From Microbacterium sp. VKM Ac-2923 (lineage in GTDB: Bacteria > Actinomycetota > Actinomycetes > Actinomycetales > Microbacteriaceae): DNA of 64,000 bases. The position numbers were made by a program, and so were the translations under genes. Below the pieces are notes generated by a model. It made no database searches and was not told where the DNA came from. It worked only from the letters and a program-made list of their open reading frames with translations. This document shows, in pieces, positions 16,776-25,025 of this stretch; the first letter of the stretch is position 1, and every line of letters starts with the position of its first letter. The DNA lies in the NCBI RefSeq assembly GCF_022815605.1, contig NZ_JALGRP010000012.1:1-64000 (forward strand), written 5' to 3'.

Positions 16776-18097
16776 TGCACCTTTCCTATTGCACCAACGT
16801 CCATCCCGCCGAGGACCTCGCCGGCATCGTCGGACAGCTCGACGAGCACGCGGGCCCCGTGCGCCGCGAAGCAGGTCTCGACCGGCTCGGCGTCGGACTG
16901 TGGATGCCGGTGGGCGTGGCATCCGTGCTCGCCGGCGACGCGGGAGCCCGTGAGACGCTGGCCGCCGCCCTGGAGCGCAACGGCCTCGAACTGCGCACCG
17001 TGAACGCCTTCCCCTACCGCGGATTCCACGACGACGTCGTCAAGCTCGCGGTCTACCGCCCCGACTGGACCACGCCCGAGCGCCTCAGCTACACCCTCGA
17101 CTGCGCCCGGGCGCTGGCGGCGTTGCTGCCCGACGGCGCCGAGGGCAGCATCTCGACCCTGCCGCTGGGCTGGAGGGAGGGGTGGGATGCCACCGCCTCC
17201 CGCGCTGCGGAAGAGAACCTCGCTCGCCTGGTCGCGGGTCTCGGCGCCCTCGAGCGCGAGACCGGCCGCACCGTGCGCGTGGGCATCGAGCCCGAACCGG
17301 GCTGCATCCTCGACGACGTCGCCGACGTCGTGGCGTGGCTCGGTGCGCGACCCGCGCTCATCGCCGACGGCCTGCTGGGACTGTGTCTCGACACCTGCCA
17401 CCTCGCCGTGTCGTTCGCGGACCCGGGCGCCGTGGTCGCCGCTGCGACCGCCGCGGGCGTGCGCATCGTGAAGGTGCAGGCATCCGTCGCCCTCGAGGTG
17501 CCCACCCCCTCCAACCCGCGCACGATCGCCGCGCTGCAGCCCTTCGCCGAGGAGCGGTACGTGCACCAGGTGCGCAGTGCCCACGGCACGCACGCCGCCG
17601 ACGACCTGCCCGAGGTGCTCGATGCGCACGAGCCCTGGCCGGCGGATCAGCCATGGCGGGTGCACGTGCACATCCCCCTGCACGCCCGGCCGGCGGCACC
17701 GCTGCGCGCCACGACCGAGGTGCTCCTTGCCGCCGTCGACGCCGTCCTGGCGGCGCCGGGCGGCGACGAGGCGCACCTCGACGTCGAGACCTACACCTGG
17801 TCGGTGCTGCCGGCCTCGCTCCAGCCCGCGACCCTCGTCGACGGCATCGCCGCCGAGCTGCGCTGGGTGCGCGAACACCTGCCGCACGCCCTGACCGGCA
17901 CGGACCCGGATGCCGCGCCGGGCGGCGCCGTGGCATCCGGGGTCGATCGCGCTCCCACCCCGGCGCCCGAGAACACACGTTCCGCGCGAGACCACGCGTT
18001 CGTGCTCGCCACCCACGTGGGGTCTCGACACGATCGTGTGATGTCGGCAGGGCTGACGGCCGACCTCCCGGCCGAAGACGGAAGGAGTCTGGTGTGA
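16775..18097 (+). CDS. eboE: Metabolite traffic protein EboE (TIM barrel)
   Basis: A 440-residue protein whose opening MHLSYCTNVHPAEDL and following GLWMPVGVA, NAFPYRGFHDDVVK, GIEPEPGCILDDV and LDTCHLAVSFADP segments are characteristic of the EboE family. Ebo genes are needed for scytonemin export in cyanobacteria, and the biochemical role is unproven. The last about 65 residues, after the helix ending HLPHALTG, are low-complexity and look added to the domain. It overlaps eboB by one base and the next gene by four (GTGTGA). Confidence 0.86.
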   Translation: MHLSYCTNVHPAEDLAGIVGQLDEHAGPVRREAGLDRLGVGLWMPVGVASVLAGDAGARETLAAALERNGLELRTVNAFPYRGFHDDVVKLAVYRPDWTTPERLSYTLDCARALAALLPDGAEGSISTLPLGWREGWDATASRAAEENLARLVAGLGALERETGRTVRVGIEPEPGCILDDVADVVAWLGARPALIADGLLGLCLDTCHLAVSFADPGAVVAAATAAGVRIVKVQASVALEVPTPSNPRTIAALQPFAEERYVHQVRSAHGTHAADDLPEVLDAHEPWPADQPWRVHVHIPLHARPAAPLRATTEVLLAAVDAVLAAPGGDEAHLDVETYTWSVLPASLQPATLVDGIAAELRWVREHLPHALTGTDPDAAPGGAVASGVDRAPTPAPENTRSARDHAFVLATHVGSRHDRVMSAGLTADLPAEDGRSLV

Positions 18098-19476
18098 GCA
18101 AGGTCCTTCTGCTCGACATCGTGGGGCTCACCCCCCGCGCGCTCGCCGCGATGCCGCGGCTCACCGCCCTCGGCCGCTCGGGCGGTCAGACGGGACTCGA
18201 CACGATCCTGCCCGCCGTCACGTGCAGCGTGCAGTCGACCATGCTCACCGGCCTCGCGCCGCGCGAGCACGGCATCGTCGGAAACGGCTGGTATTTCCGC
18301 GGACTCGGCGACCCGCTGCTGTGGCGCCAGCACAACAAGCTCGTCGCCGGCGAGAAGGTGTGGGAGAGCGCGCGCCGTTCCCGCCCCGAGCTGCGCACCG
18401 CCAACCTCGGCTGGTGGTTCGCGATGGGCGCCACCACCGACGTCACGGTCACCCCGCGGCCGATCTACCACGCCGACGGGCGCAAGAGCCCCGACGCGTA
18501 CGTCCGGCCCGCGGCTCTTCACGACCAGCTCGTCGGTGCGCTGGGGGAGTTCCCCCTCTTCCAGTACTGGGGTCCGACAGCGACCATCCGCAGTAGCGCC
18601 TGGCTCGCCGAGGCGACACGCGGCATCATCACCGAGCGGTGGGGGCCCGCGCCCGATCTCGCGATGGCGTATCTCCCGCACCTGGACTACGACCTGCAGC
18701 GGTTCGGACCGAACGGCGCCGAGGCCGACCGGGCCGCCCGTGAGCTCGACGACACCGTCGCGCCGCTGCTCGACGACGCCGCCGACCGGGGGTACACCGT
18801 CGTCGCGGTGTCGGAGTACGGCATCGAGCAGGCCACGCGTCCCGTCGACGTCAACCGGGCGCTCCGGCGCGAGGGGCTGCTCGCGGTCTACGTGCAGGAC
18901 GGCCGCGAGCAGCTCGACCCGTGGACCTCGCGCGCCTTCGCGGTGGCCGACCATCAGGTGGCCCACGTCTACGTCCCGGATGCCGCGGACCTCCCGCGCG
19001 TCGCGGCGCTGCTGCGCGGGCTCGAGGGCGTCGACGAGGTGCTCGACCGCGAGGCGCAGGCGCGATACGGCCTGGACCACGAGCGTTCCGGAGAGCTGGT
19101 CGTCGTGGCGGAGCCGGGTGCCTGGTTCACGTACTACTTCTGGCTCGACGACGACCGCGCGCCCGAGTACGCCCGAGGGGTCGATATCCACCGGAAGCCC
19201 GGGTACGACCCCGCCGAGCTGTTCTTCGACCCCGCCGACCGCCTCGCCAAAGCGAAGGCCGGGGTGAACTTGGTGAAGAAGAAGCTGGGCCTGCGCTACG
19301 CCATGAGCACCGTTCCGCTCGACCCCACGTGCGTACGGGGCACCCACGGCCGCCTGCCCTCGTCGCGCCAGGATGCACCGGTGGTTCTGACGAGCGATGC
19401 GGGGCTGCTGCCCGACGTCGAGGCACTGCCCGCCGCCGGCGTCCGCGATCTCGTGCTGCGTGGGCTCGGCGTCTGA
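18094..19476 (+). CDS. eboF: Alkaline phosphatase/nucleotide pyrophosphatase-family protein EboF
   Basis: A 460-residue member of the type I phosphodiesterase/nucleotide pyrophosphatase (alkaline phosphatase) superfamily. The N-terminus has the metal Asp (LLLDIVGLTP) and the likely catalytic threonine in PAVTCSVQSTMLTG. Later metal-binding segments are AYLPHLDYDLQRFGP, VSEYGIE and DPTCVRGTHGRLP. It starts with GTG inside the eboE end, behind GAAGGAG. It lacks a signal peptide, so it acts in the cytoplasm. It is the last gene of the Ebo operon and probably removes or transfers a phosphate group in that pathway. Confidence 0.84.
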   Translation: MSKVLLLDIVGLTPRALAAMPRLTALGRSGGQTGLDTILPAVTCSVQSTMLTGLAPREHGIVGNGWYFRGLGDPLLWRQHNKLVAGEKVWESARRSRPELRTANLGWWFAMGATTDVTVTPRPIYHADGRKSPDAYVRPAALHDQLVGALGEFPLFQYWGPTATIRSSAWLAEATRGIITERWGPAPDLAMAYLPHLDYDLQRFGPNGAEADRAARELDDTVAPLLDDAADRGYTVVAVSEYGIEQATRPVDVNRALRREGLLAVYVQDGREQLDPWTSRAFAVADHQVAHVYVPDAADLPRVAALLRGLEGVDEVLDREAQARYGLDHERSGELVVVAEPGAWFTYYFWLDDDRAPEYARGVDIHRKPGYDPAELFFDPADRLAKAKAGVNLVKKKLGLRYAMSTVPLDPTCVRGTHGRLPSSRQDAPVVLTSDAGLLPDVEALPAAGVRDLVLRGLGV

Positions 19477-19490
19477 CGCGCGCCGCCGGG

Positions 19491-19570
19491 CACAACGCAG
19501 GAAAGGGCGGCCGTTACACGTCTGCGCACCGCCGAGAACGGCGTTGGCGGCGGAAATTTCCTGCGTTGTG
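19491..19570. repeat. REP-like 80-bp inverted-repeat element, family A copy 1
   Basis: CACAACGCAGGA at 19491-19502 and its exact inverse TCCTGCGTTGTG at 19559-19570 bound an 80-bp element directly after the Ebo operon. A second 80-bp copy follows 157 bases later, and a 41-bp stretch (19559-19599) recurs perfectly at 19716-19756. Confidence 0.85.
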
Positions 19571-19647
19571 TCCGCGGCGCCCGTCGAGGGCGGTCCCGGG
19601 GGTTCACCCGCGTCCCTGCCGCAGCGCTCCGGCAACGTCGCTTCGAA

Positions 19648-19727
19648 CACGACGCAGGAGTTTCCGACTCACGTCCGCTCACCGTGCGGCCAGGTCGGGG
19701 TCGCGGGGCCGGATCTCCTGCGTTGTG
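19648..19727. repeat. REP-like 80-bp inverted-repeat element, family A copy 2
   Basis: CACGACGCAGGA (19648-19659) and TCCTGCGTTGTG (19716-19727) bound an element of exactly the same length as copy 1. Together with the terminator hairpin, these two copies account for the 388-bp gap between the convergent Ebo and isomerase genes. Confidence 0.85.
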
Positions 19728-19804
19728 TCCGCGGCGCCCGTCGAGGGCGGTCCCGGTGGCTTCGACCGGCGAAGCCACCTCCGCGACGCGCAACCGGACA
19801 GACA

Positions 19805-19838
19805 GAAGGGCCGGGTGCCCTCCGCAACCCGGCCCTTC
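19805..19838 (-). terminator. Hairpin after the isomerase operon
   Basis: GAAGGGCCGGGT (19805-19816) pairs perfectly with ACCCGGCCCTTC (19827-19838) around a 10-base loop, 26 bases after the stop of the minus-strand operon. No long T-tract follows, as is common in actinobacteria. Confidence 0.65.
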
Positions 19839-19864
19839 CGCGGCTCGCTTCCGCAGCCCCCCGT

Positions 19865-20869
19865 TCAGCGCTGGCTGAACGCCGCGTCGAACGCCTCACC
19901 CGAAGGCTCGTACGACGACAGCTTCCTCACGAATCCGAGCGCCTCGGGCGCTCCGACCAGGCGGTCCATTCCCGCATCCTCCCACTCGACCGACAGCGGA
20001 CCGTCGTAGCCGATGGCGTTGAGCATGCGGAACGCGTCCTCCCACGGCACGTCGCCGTGACCGGTGGAGATGAAGTCCCAGCCGCGCCGCGGGTCCGCCC
20101 ACGGCAGGTGCGACGACAGCCGGCCGTTGCGTCCGTTGGTCAGGCGCTTCTTGGTGTCTTTGCAGTGCACGTGGAAGATCTTGTCCTGGAAGTCCCAGAG
20201 GAACGCGACCGGGTCGATGTCCTGCCACACCATGTGCGAGGGGTCCCAGTTCAGCCCGAACGCGTCGCGGTGGCCGATGGCTTCCAGCGCCCGCTTCGTC
20301 GTCCAGTAGTCGTAGGCGATCTCCGAGGGGTGCACCTCGTGGGCGAAGCGCACGCCGACCTCGTCGAACACGTCGAGGATCGGGTTCCATCGATCCGCGA
20401 AGTCCTGGTACCCGGCATCCACCATCGCCTCGGTGGCGGGCGGGAACATCGCGACGTACTTCCAGATGCTCGACCCGGTGAAGCCCGTGACGGTCTTCAC
20501 CCCCAGCTTGGATGCCAGCCGCGCCGTGTTCTTCAGTTCCTCGGCGGCGCGCTGACGCACGCCCTCCGGATCGCCGTCGCCCCACACCCGGTCGGACACG
20601 ATGTCGCGGTGACGCTGGTCGATGGGGTCGTCGCAGACGACCTGGCCCTTGAGGTGGTTCGAGATCGTCCACACCGAAAGTCCGTTGCGCGCGAGCACGT
20701 CGAGCTTGCCCTGCACGTAGGCGTCGTCGTCCCAGCGCCAGGGATCGAGGTGGTCGCCCCAGCAGGCGATCTCGAGGCCGTCGTAGCCCCACTCCCCGGC
20801 GAGGCGGGCGACCTCGTCGAAGGGCAGGTCGGCCCACTGGCCGGTGAACAGCGTGATCGGTCGCGTCAT
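19865..20869 (-). CDS. Sugar phosphate isomerase/epimerase (xylose isomerase-like TIM barrel)
   Basis: A 334-residue TIM-barrel protein. Likely metal ligands lie in FAHEVHPSEIAYDYW, LNWDPSHMVWQDID, HVHCKDTK and LSVEWEDAGMDR, the usual Glu/Asp/His/Glu arrangement of the family. It starts at 20869 behind GAGAGGAAT and is the last gene of the operon led by the sugar-binding protein. Together with the adjacent Gfo/Idh/MocA oxidoreductase it may convert an imported sugar or cyclitol through a keto intermediate. The exact reaction cannot be read from sequence. Confidence 0.86.
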   Translation of the reverse strand: MTRPITLFTGQWADLPFDEVARLAGEWGYDGLEIACWGDHLDPWRWDDDAYVQGKLDVLARNGLSVWTISNHLKGQVVCDDPIDQRHRDIVSDRVWGDGDPEGVRQRAAEELKNTARLASKLGVKTVTGFTGSSIWKYVAMFPPATEAMVDAGYQDFADRWNPILDVFDEVGVRFAHEVHPSEIAYDYWTTKRALEAIGHRDAFGLNWDPSHMVWQDIDPVAFLWDFQDKIFHVHCKDTKKRLTNGRNGRLSSHLPWADPRRGWDFISTGHGDVPWEDAFRMLNAIGYDGPLSVEWEDAGMDRLVGAPEALGFVRKLSSYEPSGEAFDAAFSQR

Positions 20870-20910
20870 CGCGGTATTCCTCTCATCGGGGGGAATCGGG
20901 GGGTTGCGAT

Positions 20911-22122
20911 TCAGGATGCCGCGAGCACGCGGTCGACGGAAGCGACAGACGTCGCCGACTCGACGCCCGTCCACACGCCGTCGGCGTCGGAGCTGCGCAC
21001 CACGGCATCCAGAACCTCCTGCACGTGCAGGCCGTCGGCGAACGAGGGGCGGGGGTCGGCGCCCGCGGCGATCGCTTCGACGAAATCCTTCGCCTGGTGC
21101 GAGAAGCCGTGCTCGTAGCCGAGCATGTGGCCCGTGGGCCACCAGGAGCCGGCGTAGGGGTGGCCGGGCTCGGTCACCAGGATGCGGCGGAAGCCCTGCT
21201 CGGTGTCCGGAAGGGTCGCATCGTAGTAGTGCAGCTCGTTGGGGCTCTCGAGGTCGAACGAGAGCGAGCCGAGGGAGCCCGCGATCTCGACGCGCAGGCC
21301 GTTCTTTCGGCCGAGGCGGAAGCGCGAGGCCTCGAACGAGGCGAGGGCGCCGGATTCCAGACGCCCGGTGAACAGGGCCAGATCGTCGACGGTCACGGCG
21401 CCGCGCTCGGCGCCGGCCGAACCCGACAGGCCCGACGACGTCGCCAGCACGGGGCGCTCGGCGATGATCGTCTCGAGGACGCCCGCGACGCGGGTGAGGC
21501 GCTGGCCCGTCATGAACTCGGTGATGTCGACGGCGTGCGCGCCGATGTCGCCGAGGGCGCCGGAACCGGCGCGGTCCTTCTGCAGACGCCACGTCAGCGG
21601 GGCTTCGGCGTCGCTCAGCCAATCCTGCAGGTACTCGGCACGCACCTGCCGGATCTCGCCCAGGCGGCCGGCGGCGATGAGATCGCGCGCGAAGGTCGTG
21701 GCGGGGAGGCGGCGGTAGGTGAACCCCACCATCGATCGGATGCCGTTCGCGGCGGCCGTGGCCGCGGCATCCGCCATGCGTCGGGCCTCGTCGACGGTGT
21801 TGGCGAGGGGCTTCTCGCACAGCACGTGCTTGCCGGCCTCGAGGGCGGCGATGGCGATCTCGGCGTGCGTGTCGCCGGGGGTGACGATGTCGACCACGTC
21901 GACGTCGGGTCGGTCGATGACCTCGCGCCAGTCCGTCGCGCTCTCGCCCCAGCCCCAGGTGTCGGCGCACTGTTGCGTGCGGGCGGTGTCGCGCCCCACG
22001 AGGATGCTCATCTCGGGCGTGCGGGGGAGATCGAAGAAGCGTGGTGCGACGCGCCATCCCTGGGAATGCGCGGCGCCCATGAATCCCGCACCGATCATGG
22101 CGATGCGAAGGGGCTGAGTCAC
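20911..22122 (-). CDS. Gfo/Idh/MocA-family oxidoreductase
   Basis: A 403-residue NAD(P)-dependent sugar or cyclitol dehydrogenase. The Rossmann motif is IGAGFMGAAHS near residue 10, the conserved EKP motif is in GKHVLCEKPLAN, and the catalytic-region signature is SGALGDIGAHAVDI. The EYLQDW...APLTWRLQK stretch resembles the subgroup that contains levoglucosan dehydrogenase. It is cotranscribed between the binding-protein gene and the TIM-barrel isomerase gene. Oxidation of a ring hydroxyl to a 3-keto sugar is a reasonable guess; inositol dehydrogenation is an alternative. Confidence 0.88.
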   Translation of the reverse strand: MTQPLRIAMIGAGFMGAAHSQGWRVAPRFFDLPRTPEMSILVGRDTARTQQCADTWGWGESATDWREVIDRPDVDVVDIVTPGDTHAEIAIAALEAGKHVLCEKPLANTVDEARRMADAAATAAANGIRSMVGFTYRRLPATTFARDLIAAGRLGEIRQVRAEYLQDWLSDAEAPLTWRLQKDRAGSGALGDIGAHAVDITEFMTGQRLTRVAGVLETIIAERPVLATSSGLSGSAGAERGAVTVDDLALFTGRLESGALASFEASRFRLGRKNGLRVEIAGSLGSLSFDLESPNELHYYDATLPDTEQGFRRILVTEPGHPYAGSWWPTGHMLGYEHGFSHQAKDFVEAIAAGADPRPSFADGLHVQEVLDAVVRSSDADGVWTGVESATSVASVDRVLAAS

Positions 22123-22189
22123 GATAAAGGCTCTCTTTGGGGGATCGAGGACGGGGCGTCCGCGACGAGTGCGGACGCCCCGAACCAGG

Positions 22190-23239
22190 TCAGGACTCGA
22201 ACGACAGATCGATGAAGGACGCCACGTTGTCCTTCGTCACGACCGGTGCGTCCAGCACGATGCGGTTGGGCACGCTCGGGGTGATGAGGTCACCCGCGGT
22301 CTTGCCCTGCGCGATGAGGCGTGCGAGTGCGATGCCGTCGGCGGCCTGCGTCGAGGGGTAGATCACCGTCGCCTGCAGCGGGGTGTCACCGGCCTCGATG
22401 GCCTCCATGGCGTTGCGGCTCCCGGCGCCGCCGACCATGAAGAACTCGTCGCGACCCGCGGCCGTGATGGCGGCGAGCACGCCGATGCCCTGGTCGTCGT
22501 CGTGGTTCCAGATGGCGTCGATCTTCGGGTTGGCCGACAGCAGCTGCGAGGTGGATGACTCCCCGCCCTGCACGGTGAAGTCGGCGGCGACGCGCGGGCC
22601 GACCTCGAGACCGCAGTCGGAGAGGGCGTCGGCGAAGCCGGCTGAGCGGTCCTGGGTCAGCGGCAGCGAGTCGATGCCGGCGATCTCGGCGACGACGGCG
22701 TCGCTGGTGCCCTCGAGCTGCGCGCAGATGTAGGTGCCGGCGCTGACGCCCATGCCGTAGTTGTCACCCAGCACGGTCGAGCGCGCGGCGAAGGGGCTGG
22801 AGAACTCGCGGTCGACGTTGATGACCGGGATGCCGGCCTCCATCGCCTTGATGGCGACCTCGGTGAGGGCGGCCCCGTCGCTGGGCAGCAGCACGATGGC
22901 ATCCACGCCGTTGTTGATGAAGGTCTCGACGGCGGCGATCTGCGCGTTGACGTCATTGGTGCCCTCGGCGACCTGCAGGTCGACGTCGGGGAAGCTCTCG
23001 GCGGCGGCGAGCGCGCCAGAGTTGATGGCGCCGAGCCACCCGTGGTCGGCGGCGGGGCCGGAGAAGCCGATCGTGACGGTGTCGCCGGTTGCGGCGTTCT
23101 CCTCGGTGCTGGTGCCCTGGTCGACGACGTTCTCGGCGTCGGTGTTGGAGCTCGTGCAACCGGCGAGCAGGCCGACCGACGCGAGGACGGCGACTCCGGT
23201 GAGAACGAGACGGGAACGCGACTTCATCTGTGAGCGCAT
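22190..23239 (-). CDS. Sugar ABC transporter substrate-binding lipoprotein (ribose type)
   Basis: A 349-residue periplasmic-binding-protein-like lipoprotein. The signal peptide ends in a lipobox, GLLAGC, with the lipid-anchored Cys near residue 28. The mature part belongs to the type 1 (LacI/RbsB-like) fold: TIGFSGPAADHGWLGAI, GVDAIVLLPSDGA, then a VINVDREF hinge region. A strong ribosome binding site, AAGGAGGAAG, precedes ATG 23239. It is transcribed divergently from the matching ATPase and permease genes, and first in a three-gene operon. The ligand is a pentose, hexose or cyclitol of unknown identity. Confidence 0.9.
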   Translation of the reverse strand: MRSQMKSRSRLVLTGVAVLASVGLLAGCTSSNTDAENVVDQGTSTEENAATGDTVTIGFSGPAADHGWLGAINSGALAAAESFPDVDLQVAEGTNDVNAQIAAVETFINNGVDAIVLLPSDGAALTEVAIKAMEAGIPVINVDREFSSPFAARSTVLGDNYGMGVSAGTYICAQLEGTSDAVVAEIAGIDSLPLTQDRSAGFADALSDCGLEVGPRVAADFTVQGGESSTSQLLSANPKIDAIWNHDDDQGIGVLAAITAAGRDEFFMVGGAGSRNAMEAIEAGDTPLQATVIYPSTQAADGIALARLIAQGKTAGDLITPSVPNRIVLDAPVVTKDNVASFIDLSFES

Positions 23240-23322
23240 GTACTTCCTCCTTGAATGTGATGCAGCGGGGGTCGTCGCGGACGCGGGTCGTCCCGAAGGA
23301 AGGGTCCACTCCGACGCGGCTC

Positions 23323-23364
23323 ACGCTAGCAGAAGTATTGGTTTAGTAGTCAACTTTTGATAAC
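23323..23364 (-). promoter_or_regulatory. Promoter and operator-like site of the binding-protein operon
   Basis: On the minus strand TTGACT (23348-23353) and TAGCGT (23323-23328) are possible -35/-10 elements with a long 19-base spacing. The -35 is embedded in GTTATCAAAAGTTGAC (23349-23364 on the minus strand). A near copy, ATCAAAGTTGAC, occurs at the start of the divergent ATPase gene. It is probably bound by the ROK repressor of the locus. Confidence 0.4.
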
Positions 23365-23492
23365 AGACCGATAAAAGTCCACGAAGGTGCGGGACACCGC
23401 CCCGCTCGCTCGTGCGTGCGAGCGGCGGGCCATCGGTTCGGATCGCAGACTCACCGCATTTATGTGTGTCGTCTGTCGATGAAGGGGCGTGT

Positions 23493-23520
23493 TATGTTCG
23501 CTCTGTGATCAAAGTTGACC
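23493..23520 (+). promoter_or_regulatory. Leaderless promoter and operator-like site of the ATPase gene
   Basis: TATGTT (23493-23498) lies six bases before the GTG at 23505, with no ribosome binding site. TGATCAAAGTTGACC (23506-23520), overlapping the first codons, matches the site upstream of the divergent binding-protein gene with one base inserted or deleted. Confidence 0.45.
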
Positions 23521-25025
23521 ATGCGTCGTCATTACTCAACGTCCTCGGCGTGACGAAGTCCTTCGCCGGGGTCCACGCCCTGCGCGGCGTCGACCTCGAC
23601 GTGCGCGCCGGTGAGGTGCACTGCGTGCTGGGCCAGAACGGCGCCGGCAAGTCCACCCTCATCAAGACGCTCGCCGGGGTCCACCGACCCGACGGCGGCA
23701 CGATCACCTGGCAGGGGGAAACCGTCGAGATCGCCGACCCGCAGGCGGCGATCGACCTCGGCATCGCCACGATGTACCAGGAGCTCGACGTCGTCGACGG
23801 TCTGACGATCGCCGAGAACATCTTCCTCGGGCACGAGCTCGCCCGCGGCGGCTTCACGAAGCGCTCCGCCGCCGCGCGACAGACCACCGAGCTGCTGCGC
23901 CGCCTCGGGCACTCGAATCTGTCGCCGCACACCGAGGTCGGCTCGCTGAGTGCCGCCAACAAGCAGATCGTGAGCATGGCGCGTGCCCTGTCGCACGACA
24001 TCAAGCTCATCATCATGGACGAGCCCTCGGCCGTGCTCGACAGCGAAGAAGTGAAGAACCTCTTCGCCGTCGTGCGGGAACTGACCTCCGAGGGCATCGC
24101 GGTCGTCTACATCACGCACCGCCTCGAGGAGATCCGCGAGATCGGCGACCGGATCACCGTGCTCAAGGACGGTCGCACGACCGCGGTGGGACTCCCCGCC
24201 GCAGATACTCCCACGTCCGAGCTCATCCGCCTCATGACCGGTCGCGAGATCACCAACGTCTTCCCCGAGCGCGCGCCGATCGCCGTCGACGCCCCCGTCG
24301 TCCTCGAGGTGCAGGATCTCGCCCTCCCGGGTGTCTTCTCCGACGTCTCCTTCACCGTGCGAGCGGGAGAAGTGGTGGGCCTGGCCGGTCTCGTCGGGTC
24401 GGGCCGCTCAGAGATCCTCGAGACGGTCTACGGGGCCCGCCGCTCCTCGAGCGGCAGCGTCAGCGTCAAGGGGCGCACCCTCCCGCGCGGATCGGTGTTC
24501 GCCGCGGTCCGTGCTGGGGTCGGGTTGTCCCCCGAGGAGCGCAAGAGCCAGGGCCTCGTGCTCGACGCGCCCATCTACGTCAACGCCACGCTCGCCTCGA
24601 TGTCGCGCTTCGCCAAGGGCGGGTTCCTCGACGACCGCTCCGCGCGACGCGTCGCCGTGGAGCAGATCGACGCCCTCGAGCTGCGCCCCGCCGACCCCGA
24701 TCGCGCGGCGCGCACGCTCTCGGGCGGCAACCAGCAGAAGATCCTCCTCGCCCGCTGGCTCATCCATGGCACGGACGTGCTGCTGCTGGACGAGCCCACC
24801 CGCGGCGTCGACGTCGGCGCCCGCGCCGAGATCTACGCGCTCATCCGCGACCTCGCCGCCGCCGGGAACGCCGTCGTCGTGGTGTCGAGCGAGATCGAAG
24901 AAGTGCTGGGTCTCGCCGACGTCGTGCTCGTCGTGGCAGACGGTCAGATCCTCCGCACGCTCCCCTCCCACCAGATCGACGAGCACGGTGTGCTCGACCT
25001 CGTCATGAAAGGATCCGCCGCGTGA
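23505..25025 (+). CDS. Sugar ABC transporter ATP-binding protein, two ATPase domains
   Basis: A 506-residue RbsA/MglA-type protein with duplicated nucleotide-binding domains. Domain 1 has Walker A GQNGAGKST and Walker B IIMDEPSAVLD; its signature motif reads GSLSAANKQI, degenerate as is usual for this class. Domain 2 has a degenerate Walker A (GLVGSGRSE), signature LSGGNQQK and Walker B LLLDEPTRGVD. The start GTG 23505 gives the expected N-terminus; the frame is open further upstream without coding character. It overlaps the permease gene as GTGA and powers import by that permease and the divergently encoded lipoprotein. Confidence 0.93.
   Translation: MIKVDHASSLLNVLGVTKSFAGVHALRGVDLDVRAGEVHCVLGQNGAGKSTLIKTLAGVHRPDGGTITWQGETVEIADPQAAIDLGIATMYQELDVVDGLTIAENIFLGHELARGGFTKRSAAARQTTELLRRLGHSNLSPHTEVGSLSAANKQIVSMARALSHDIKLIIMDEPSAVLDSEEVKNLFAVVRELTSEGIAVVYITHRLEEIREIGDRITVLKDGRTTAVGLPAADTPTSELIRLMTGREITNVFPERAPIAVDAPVVLEVQDLALPGVFSDVSFTVRAGEVVGLAGLVGSGRSEILETVYGARRSSSGSVSVKGRTLPRGSVFAAVRAGVGLSPEERKSQGLVLDAPIYVNATLASMSRFAKGGFLDDRSARRVAVEQIDALELRPADPDRAARTLSGGNQQKILLARWLIHGTDVLLLDEPTRGVDVGARAEIYALIRDLAAAGNAVVVVSSEIEEVLGLADVVLVVADGQILRTLPSHQIDEHGVLDLVMKGSAA

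Noticed and set aside
18094..19476. Sulfatase as the identity of the last Ebo gene
   Set aside because: There is no sulfatase CxPxR signature; the motif order and cluster context fit the nucleotide pyrophosphatase/alkaline phosphatase group (EboF).
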